Source: Exiguobacterium sp. SL-9
GTDB lineage: Bacteria; Bacillota; Bacilli; Exiguobacteriales; Exiguobacteriaceae
Assembly (NCBI RefSeq): GCF_004336985.1
Contig: NZ_SJUO01000003.1
Span: forward strand, 310,001 to 374,000
Direction of reading: 5' to 3'
Length of the DNA: 64,000 bases
Part shown: one piece after another, positions 59,176 through 64,000 of the stretch
Layout: every line of letters begins with the position of its first letter
How positions within the stretch are numbered: position 1 is the stretch's first letter
Made by a program: the position numbers and the translations under genes
The notes under the pieces: model-generated
Database searches by the model: none
Seen by the model: the letters and a program-made list of their open reading frames with translations, nothing else
What the model was told of the DNA's origin: nothing

Positions 59176-60114
59176 TTACCGCCAAAAATTAAACAAGAGT
59201 CGCGGAACGGCGAGTGCGAGTTCGAATAAAAAGTCGGCGGCTAAGTCCGTGCGATTCGGTAAGTTGGACAGTTTCGGTCTGACGATGTGACCACGGACCG
59301 GCTTTTTTCTTCCTTTTAGACGAATCCGAATCGAGGTGGCGGATGCCAAATTAGGACTGTCCATCACTTGGAAGTGAAGGTGCGGTTCAGACAAATCCCC
59401 CGAGTTCCCGCAACGACCGATCAATTGGCGCGTCTTGAGACGGTCTCCGACGTTGACAGCAATCGAGCCGGCTTCGAGGTGGGCGAGGAGACTGTACTCC
59501 CCGCCAGCGTGTTCCAGGATGACGTGATTGCCGAAGGGGTGGTTCGAATCTGGGACGTCCGGTACATCATCGACAACCACGACAACCGTCCCGTCCAACG
59601 GGGTGATGACGCGTTCCCCGAACGCATAAAACGAGTGGTTCCCTGACTTTGACTTGTTATACGACCAGTTGTTGTTCACTTTTATAAAATCGTAGGCGTA
59701 TCGTTGCGAGCGTTCCGGATAGTGCCTATTTTCACCAGGATGTGTGCCGCCTGATAGGACGAGCCAGTCATCCGTAAACGGGAGGTGGTATGTATGTTTC
59801 GTGAAGCGACGGTCGCCCCTCGAATCGGGTTGATGCGGTGTCATGAGTAGTTCCTCGATGAGTTCGTCCTGATTGAACGTCACGCTAAGCATGCGTTCTT
59901 TCCGGTCATCCATCCAGACGAGATGCCGGCTACCGTTCAATTTCATGTCATTGATCACACGATAGCGGCGAACGCCTTCATTGAATGAGGTGGCGAGCCG
60001 GTAGAACGTGTCGAGCGAGGTCTGCTGTTTGAATGAGTCGGTCGTCTGGCTATAAATCGAATCGAATTGACCATCGAGAAATGATTTAGGAAACGTTCGG
60101 ACGTCGAGTTGCAT
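59176..60114 (-). CDS. M23-family peptidase, cytoplasm-to-envelope protein without clear signal
   Basis: 312 residues. Residues 1-110 resemble a DUF3887-type domain (FPKSFLDGQFDSIYSQTTDSFKQQTSLDTFYRLATSFNEGV). The M23 domain has HPGENRHY and RYAYDF near 155-170 and EPHLHFQVMD with the HxH pair (about 245-255), plus GNHVILEHAGGEYSLLAHLE in between. No signal peptide is seen at ATG 60114 (ribosome site AAAGGTGG), nor at the in-frame start at 60210. It probably still acts on cell-wall peptides, but the export route is unclear; an intracellular chaperone-like role is possible. It ends at a terminator shared with cdd. Confidence 0.75.
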   Translation of the reverse strand: MQLDVRTFPKSFLDGQFDSIYSQTTDSFKQQTSLDTFYRLATSFNEGVRRYRVINDMKLNGSRHLVWMDDRKERMLSVTFNQDELIEELLMTPHQPDSRGDRRFTKHTYHLPFTDDWLVLSGGTHPGENRHYPERSQRYAYDFIKVNNNWSYNKSKSGNHSFYAFGERVITPLDGTVVVVVDDVPDVPDSNHPFGNHVILEHAGGEYSLLAHLEAGSIAVNVGDRLKTRQLIGRCGNSGDLSEPHLHFQVMDSPNLASATSIRIRLKGRKKPVRGHIVRPKLSNLPNRTDLAADFLFELALAVPRLLFNFWR

Positions 60115-60181
60115 ATAGGTTCCACCTTTGCTGGTTGTTCCTATTGTATACGGCGTCAAGAACATAAAGTTTCGAGCATAC

Positions 60182-60208
60182 AAAAAGCTGAGCCCAGATG
60201 GACTCAGC
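60182..60208 (-). terminator. Terminator of the polysaccharide deacetylase gene
   Basis: On the minus strand GCTGAGTCC/GGGCTCAGC followed by TTTTT (one bulge). Confidence 0.75.
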
Positions 60209-60213
60209 AAGTG

Positions 60214-60930
60214 TCATTCATTCGGTTCCCACGGATTGAAAAAGTTGTACGCGGGATGCACCCCTTCTAACGTCCGGAACTCATAGTCGCGTTCTTTCGC
60301 ATAACGGATAATCGTATCGAGCGCTTGCGGTGTCATCGAGTGATCGTGTGCCAAGATGATGGAGGCGACATTCAGCTCGTAATTCGCCTCGAGCCGGTTG
60401 AACACCCGCTGCTCGATTGGAGCATTGTCTTTCTTATAGATATGGTCGAGACTGCCGACGTTCCAATCCCAAATCTCGAAACCGGCCTCGTCCATCGCTT
60501 GCCAGTGCGCGGGCGTCATCCCTGCGTCACTCCCATAGATGGTACGGGCCATATTCGTATGGATACCCGTCACTTCATAAATGAGACGTTGCACGTCCTT
60601 CATTTGACGCACGGCCGTCATCGGCGACGCATAAAACTCCTCGCGCACGTGTGTCATGCCATGTAAGGCGATGAGATGGCCTTCGGCGACGATGCGTCGG
60701 ATGAGGTGCTCATTGCCCGCGATATTTTTCCCGAGGATGAAGAAAGTCGCCTTCACCCGATGCTTCTTCAAGACGTCGAGCAACGCTCCCGTCTTCCGGT
60801 TCGGTCCGTCATCGAGCGTCAAATAGATGAGACTGCGGTCGTTATAGGCTTTCGGTTTCGGGATCGCTGCCTGTGACAGGGAGCTGATCAACAAAAAGAT
60901 GGACATGAGCAAAATGACGCGTTTCTTCAT
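60214..60930 (-). CDS. Secreted polysaccharide deacetylase (NodB family, CE4)
   Basis: 238 residues. Signal peptide MKKRVILLMSIFLLISSLSQA. The NodB core begins YLTLDDGPNRKTGALLDVLKKHRVKATFFILGKNI (motif 1 TLDDGP with catalytic and metal Asp). Motif 2 is present as ALHGMTHV (metal His pair). RTIYGSDAG is motif 3, IWDWNVGSLD motif 4 and IILAHDHS motif 5, so it is complete. It removes acetyl groups from GlcNAc or MurNAc of the wall. GAGGGAG precedes ATG 60930. Confidence 0.9.
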   Translation of the reverse strand: MKKRVILLMSIFLLISSLSQAAIPKPKAYNDRSLIYLTLDDGPNRKTGALLDVLKKHRVKATFFILGKNIAGNEHLIRRIVAEGHLIALHGMTHVREEFYASPMTAVRQMKDVQRLIYEVTGIHTNMARTIYGSDAGMTPAHWQAMDEAGFEIWDWNVGSLDHIYKKDNAPIEQRVFNRLEANYELNVASIILAHDHSMTPQALDTIIRYAKERDYEFRTLEGVHPAYNFFNPWEPNE

Positions 60931-61066
60931 CCTAACAAAACTCCCTCGAGGAAAAAATCAGGTGACGTGGTATCGGTTTGAAGGTTAGAGTACCATAGAT
61001 TCGATTCAGAAATGAAGCGAATAATGCCCCTGAAATTGAAAATCAGGGCAGGGATGTGATGTCGGT

Positions 61067-61537
61067 TCAGTTCGTTACAGGGAGTTCATAAATCTGTTCA
61101 TCGTCTTCCGTCGTGACATAGGTGAAATTCAACTTTTTCAAGAGGGCGATGGACGCCTCGTTCGTCGCGAGCGCACCCGCTTTAATCGTCTCGGCCCCTT
61201 GGTCGGACAAGTGATCAATCAGTTCTGACACGACTTCGAAGGCATAGCCTTGGCGCGAGTGGAGGGGTGAAATCGTGTAACCGATCCAATACGTCGTCCC
61301 GTCTTGTTGCACATACAAATCGCCGATCAAGTCATTCGTCTCTTGATGGATGATGGCGAGTTGCATCCCGTCCACGATGGATGGGGGCTTCAGCAAGGAG
61401 CGTTGATAGTCTTCATAAGACAAACCTTTGAACGACTGGTACTGCATCCAGACCAAGTCGTTGCGATACGTCATAAACGATTCGATGTCTGATGGTTCGA
61501 ACGGACGAACACGACAACGGGCTGTCATCAGTTTCAC
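61067..61537 (-). CDS. GNAT acetyltransferase (RimJ/RimL-type)
   Basis: 156 residues. RPFEPSDIESFMTYRNDLVWMQYQSFKGLSYEDYQ is typical of the RimJ/RimL-like acetyltransferase_3 group; the acetyl-CoA loop is SPLHSRQGYAFEVVSELIDHL. Substrate unknown. The start is GTG 61537 (GGAGG 11 nt upstream), with ATG 61528 as a second choice. It is single; downstream a weak stem GCCCCTGA/TCAGGGCA at about 61026-61050 may end it. Confidence 0.85.
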   Translation of the reverse strand: MKLMTARCRVRPFEPSDIESFMTYRNDLVWMQYQSFKGLSYEDYQRSLLKPPSIVDGMQLAIIHQETNDLIGDLYVQQDGTTYWIGYTISPLHSRQGYAFEVVSELIDHLSDQGAETIKAGALATNEASIALLKKLNFTYVTTEDDEQIYELPVTN

Positions 61538-61611
61538 GAGAGTGTCTACCTCCTGTACGATTTTTCTGAACGGTTCACTTTCAGTTTACACGGGAAGTGA
61601 ATCAGCATGAC

Positions 61612-61647
61612 AAAAAACCTGAATCCGGTTGTCTACCGGACTCAGGT
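61612..61647 (-). terminator. Terminator of the MBL-fold hydrolase gene
   Basis: ACCTGAATCCGGT/ACCGGACTCAGGT stem (one mismatch); on the minus strand it is followed by TTTTTT. Confidence 0.85.
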
Positions 61648-61649
61648 GC

Positions 61650-62411
61650 TTATCGTGAAATCATCTCGCCGTCTTCAGGAACGATGAGTCGCTCGGCGAA
61701 GCCATGTTCCGCCGCATAGGCACGTAAGTCGGCACGCGACAAGTTCCAATGGTTGACCGCTTCCATATGGACCGCGATGATCGTCGCCTCGGATGCAGCC
61801 TCGTGGACGTGGCGGACATCCTCTTCGTTCATGACGAGCGACCCGCCTTCGACGAATTGGTTGTCGCCGGCGTTGACGACGATGACTGCTGGTTGATGCG
61901 TTTGAATCGTCTTAGCGACTTCGTCATACCAGACCGTGTCCCCGGCGACATAGAGCGTCTGTTCCGAAGAGTGGGTGAAGACGACCCCGCACACGAGACC
62001 GGCCATTTCCAAGATTGGTCCACGTCCGTGCTCCCCGGATGTCTTCGTGAGGCTGATGCCGTCGAACGATGTCGTGTCGCTCAACACGCTCACGTTCGTG
62101 AAGCCGTCGCCTTCGATGACGTTCAAGTCGTCCTCGTTTTGGACGAACAACGGGATTGCTTTTGGCAGTGCTTGTTTCGCGACTTCATCGTAGTGGTCGA
62201 GATGCAGATGCGTCAAGATGACGGCGTCGACGCCTGCCAAGACGTCCTTGATTGGAATGGGCAAACTGACCAACGGGTTGTTCTCATCTTGCCGTGCTGA
62301 GTTCGGGAACGGCGGATAAGCACCCTTCTCCCCGAGGAACGGGTCGATGAGGAACGTCTTCCCGGCGTATTCGACACGCAGTGTGGCATTACGGATCAAT
62401 TGTATGTGCAT
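61650..62411 (-). CDS. MBL-fold metal-dependent hydrolase (UlaG-like)
   Basis: 253 residues. MHIQLIRNATLRVEYAGKTFLIDPFLGEKG starts the fold, HLHLDHYDE is the HxHxDH motif, and AGDTVWYDE the later metal Asp; a final His is in AVHMEAVNHW. This subgroup, often named UlaG-like, acts on phosphodiesters, lactones or N-acyl compounds; substrate not assigned. ATG 62411 follows AAAGGAGAG. The longer frame to 62456 is discarded. Confidence 0.87.
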   Translation of the reverse strand: MHIQLIRNATLRVEYAGKTFLIDPFLGEKGAYPPFPNSARQDENNPLVSLPIPIKDVLAGVDAVILTHLHLDHYDEVAKQALPKAIPLFVQNEDDLNVIEGDGFTNVSVLSDTTSFDGISLTKTSGEHGRGPILEMAGLVCGVVFTHSSEQTLYVAGDTVWYDEVAKTIQTHQPAVIVVNAGDNQFVEGGSLVMNEEDVRHVHEAASEATIIAVHMEAVNHWNLSRADLRAYAAEHGFAERLIVPEDGEMISR

Positions 62412-62529
62412 AGAAAAGTCTCTCCTTTTGGCTATAATGTATGTACAGTCTAACAATCAGCCGCGCTTCCATACATAACACGAATCAAGTGTTTTCACGG
62501 ATTGGCTTGAATAATGAAAGGAGTCACCT

Positions 62530-62937
62530 ATGCTCGATTCAACAGACCGCCTCATCCTCGAGGCGCTTCAGGCGAACAGTCGGATGACGATGAAAGAACT
62601 CGGGGCACACGTCCACTTAACGGGACAGGCGACGGCGACGCGCGTCAAAAAGCTCGAAGACCTCGGCATCATCGAAGGCTATACGGTTCGCGTAAACGAG
62701 GACAAGCTCGGGCTGCCGGTCCACGCGATGATCACCATCTTCACGTCGAGCACGTTCCACGATCCGTATCTCATGTTCCTCGAGGAGCACCTGCCGTACG
62801 TCCGCAATAACTACAAGGTGAGTGGGGACGGCTGTTACGTCTTGGAATGCCGCTTCCCGTCGAACCAAGAGCTGAACGCCTTTTTGGACGGGCTCAGCAA
62901 GTACGTCAATTATAAGTTGTCGCTCGTCATCAACTGA
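62530..62937 (+). CDS. Lrp/AsnC-family regulator
   Basis: 135 residues. MLDSTDRLILEALQANSRMTMKELGAHVHLTGQATATRVKKLEDLGIIEGYTV is the Lrp helix-turn-helix; a RAM (AsnC) domain follows. It is divergent from the MBL-fold hydrolase gene (120 bp between), which may be its target. GAAAGGAG precedes the ATG. The effector amino acid is unknown. Confidence 0.9.
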   Translation: MLDSTDRLILEALQANSRMTMKELGAHVHLTGQATATRVKKLEDLGIIEGYTVRVNEDKLGLPVHAMITIFTSSTFHDPYLMFLEEHLPYVRNNYKVSGDGCYVLECRFPSNQELNAFLDGLSKYVNYKLSLVIN

Positions 62938-62977
62938 AAAAGGACTTGTGAATCGCTTGATTCACAGGTCCTTTTTT
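62938..62977 (+). terminator. Bidirectional terminator between lrp and gntR genes
   Basis: AAAAGGACTTGTGAATC/GATTCACAGGTCCTTTT stem (one mismatch), with T-run; convergent stops on both sides. Confidence 0.88.
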
Positions 62978-63695
62978 AATGCCTCCGCCCCGCGCGGATG
63001 ATAAAGCGATATTCTTCACTCTTGAAATACGTCTCTGTGAACTCGAAGCGACTGCCATCCATGAGGAACGAATAGAGTTGCACTTTGAGTACAGGCGTTC
63101 GTTCACTCACGCCGAGCATCTCGGCGATATCTTTGGTCGGAAGCACCGGAATGAACTCTTGGACGCTGTCCGCAATTTTTAATTGTTTCACGTCTTCGAT
63201 ATAGGCGTACTTTGATTTCGTCATCACTTCGTACGTCAAGTCAGGGAACAATTTGAGCGGGAGGTACGTGTCTTCGACGATGAGTGGTTCACCGTCTGCG
63301 AACCGTTGGCGTCTCACGTAAAAGACGAGCTCGCCTTCTTCAAGTTCAAGCGCCTCTCGCACTTTCTCGCTCGGGGGCTGCAGCGTGAACGTGAGCACTT
63401 TATTCGTCACGTCTTTCCCTTCTCGTTTCATGTCTTCGGTGAAGCTTTTCAGTTCGTACATATTGTGTTCAATTTTTTCAGACTGGACGTACGTGCCGCT
63501 GCCTTGTCGTTTCCATAACAGTCCTTCCTCTTGGAGCAATTTGACCGCCTGGCGGACAGTGACTCGGCTGACGCCGAACTCTTCGACGAGTTGAGCCTCG
63601 GTCGGGATCGCCTCACCGGGCGCCCACGTGCCGGATTCGATGAACGTGCGCATTTGGTGGGCGACTTGTTGGTAGAGTGGTGATTTTGCTTTCAT
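62976..63695 (-). CDS. GntR-family (HutC/UTRA) sugar-phosphate regulator
   Basis: 239 residues. GntR headpiece PLYQQVAHQMRTFIESGTWAPGEAIPTEAQLVEEFGVSRVTVRQAVKLLQEEGLLWKRQGSGTYV followed by a UTRA effector domain (YELKSFTEDMKREGKDVTNKVLTF ... RFEFTETYFKSEEYRF). It is divergent from a GH4 phospho-glucosidase gene at the right edge; HutC-type regulators of such systems respond to sugar phosphates. AGGATCAG precedes the ATG. Confidence 0.9.
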   Translation of the reverse strand: MKAKSPLYQQVAHQMRTFIESGTWAPGEAIPTEAQLVEEFGVSRVTVRQAVKLLQEEGLLWKRQGSGTYVQSEKIEHNMYELKSFTEDMKREGKDVTNKVLTFTLQPPSEKVREALELEEGELVFYVRRQRFADGEPLIVEDTYLPLKLFPDLTYEVMTKSKYAYIEDVKQLKIADSVQEFIPVLPTKDIAEMLGVSERTPVLKVQLYSFLMDGSRFEFTETYFKSEEYRFIIRAGRRH

Positions 63696-63744
63696 GACTG
63701 ATCCTCCGATTTCGACCTGATTTCATACTTCTAGTATACACAAA

Positions 63745-63758
63745 GTAAAACGTTTTCA
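63745..63758 (+). promoter_or_regulatory. cre-like site and promoter between gntR and the GH4 gene
   Basis: GTAAAACGTTTTCA agrees with cre at 12 of 14 positions. A promoter follows for the GH4 gene: TTGACG (63768-63773), 17-bp spacer, TAAATT. Repeated TATGTATTARA-like words (63785-63825) may be GntR sites. Confidence 0.5.
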
Positions 63759-63841
63759 AAAATAGTGTTGACGTTCAAAATAATATGTATTAAATTTGTA
63801 TTGTAATCAATGAGATATGTATTTGAAAGGGGAACGCACAA

Positions 63842-64000
63842 ATGAAACAAGGACAACGCCTTGTCGTCGTCGGTGGCGGCAGCACGTACACAATCGGTAT
63901 GATTATGAGCTTGATCGAAGAGAAGGCTCACTTCCCACTACGTTCAATCACGTTTTACGATACGGATGGTGAACGCCAGGAGCGTGTCGCCAAAGCGACT
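63842..64000 (+). CDS. GH4 6-phospho-glucosidase, N-terminal part (cut by right edge)
   Basis: The first 53 codons, starting at ATG 63842 after AAAGGGG. VVVGGGSTYTIGMIMSLI is the NAD-binding start of GH4 enzymes, and FPLRSITFYDTDGERQERVAKA closely follows the pattern of 6-phospho-alpha-glucosidases such as GlvA/MalA rather than the 6-phospho-beta LicH type. It would hydrolyse maltose 6-phosphate or a similar PTS product with NAD+ and Mn2+. A PTS transporter gene is expected beyond the edge. The divergent GntR regulator is its probable controller. Confidence 0.8.
   Translation, partial: MKQGQRLVVVGGGSTYTIGMIMSLIEEKAHFPLRSITFYDTDGERQERVAKAT

Noticed and set aside
1-64000. CRISPR arrays, tRNA/rRNA genes, prophage or transposase genes
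   Set aside because: No regular spacer-repeat pattern, cloverleaf-like or rRNA sequence, and no transposase, integrase or phage structural protein was recognised anywhere in the window.

Overview
The window looks like a chromosomal stretch of a mid-GC Firmicute of the order Bacillales, most likely Exiguobacterium or a close relative. The family-level clues are Bacillus-type strong Shine-Dalgarno sequences, ATGA-coupled operons, a GlpP antiterminator, an mdx (yvd) maltodextrin cluster, the ywaE-tyrZ and ywnA-type pairs, PaiA/PaiB homologues and a consensus Fur box. The genus is an inference from general resemblance; no rRNA gene is present to settle it. No tRNA, rRNA, CRISPR array, transposase or prophage genes were seen.

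Layout. 1-2067: the 3' part of an oxamate/carbamoyl-phosphate operon (AllG-like fragment, AllH-like DUF2877 protein, carbamate kinase). 2167-4863: an AT-rich accessory patch with a methyltransferase that has lost its core, then a three-gene unit of XRE regulator, ImmA/IrrE protease and PIN-like protein, headed by a promoter and a widely spaced 20-bp inverted repeat. 4895-6376: an iron-sulfur photolyase. 7274-12838: glpP-ugpCAEB-glpQ, glycerophosphodiester uptake behind a leader terminator. 12874-24091: maltodextrin and sucrose use (GH32, maltose phosphorylase, YvdJ, LacI regulator, MdxEFG transporter, beta-phosphoglucomutase, GH13 glucosidase), with the same LacI-type operator built into two promoters. 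24198-30926: a MerR/SDR pair, a diguanylate cyclase, CstA, an orphan kinase and a cell-wall peptidase.

31190-37871: a decayed copper-type locus (YdhK, a multicopper oxidase reduced to its tail, the last residues of a CopB-like ATPase, an F510_1955-type lipoprotein), a two-component system, a frameshifted MurE-like gene and a DUF305 protein. 38230-45226: a HAD phosphatase behind a leader terminator, MarR-TyrZ, Rrf2 with an NAD(P)-binding oxidoreductase, a chemoreceptor and a TVP38-type membrane protein. 45433-49652: a second chemoreceptor, then a low-GC three-gene ABC cassette bracketed by the same hairpin in inverted orientation. 49652-55314: small metabolic, regulatory and thiol-redox genes. 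55384-58570: a Fur-controlled siderophore uptake operon without an ATPase. 58633-64000: cytidine deaminase, cell-wall and housekeeping genes, an Lrp regulator, and a GntR regulator divergent from the start of a GH4 6-phospho-glucosidase cut by the right edge.

The genes centre on carbohydrate and phosphodiester scavenging, with several local regulators whose operators can be read next to their own promoters. Against this ordered background stand several broken genes (methyltransferase, multicopper oxidase, CopB tail, MurE paralogue) and two AT-rich insertions (2.6-4.9 kb and 47.2-49.6 kb), which are the most interesting parts of the window.
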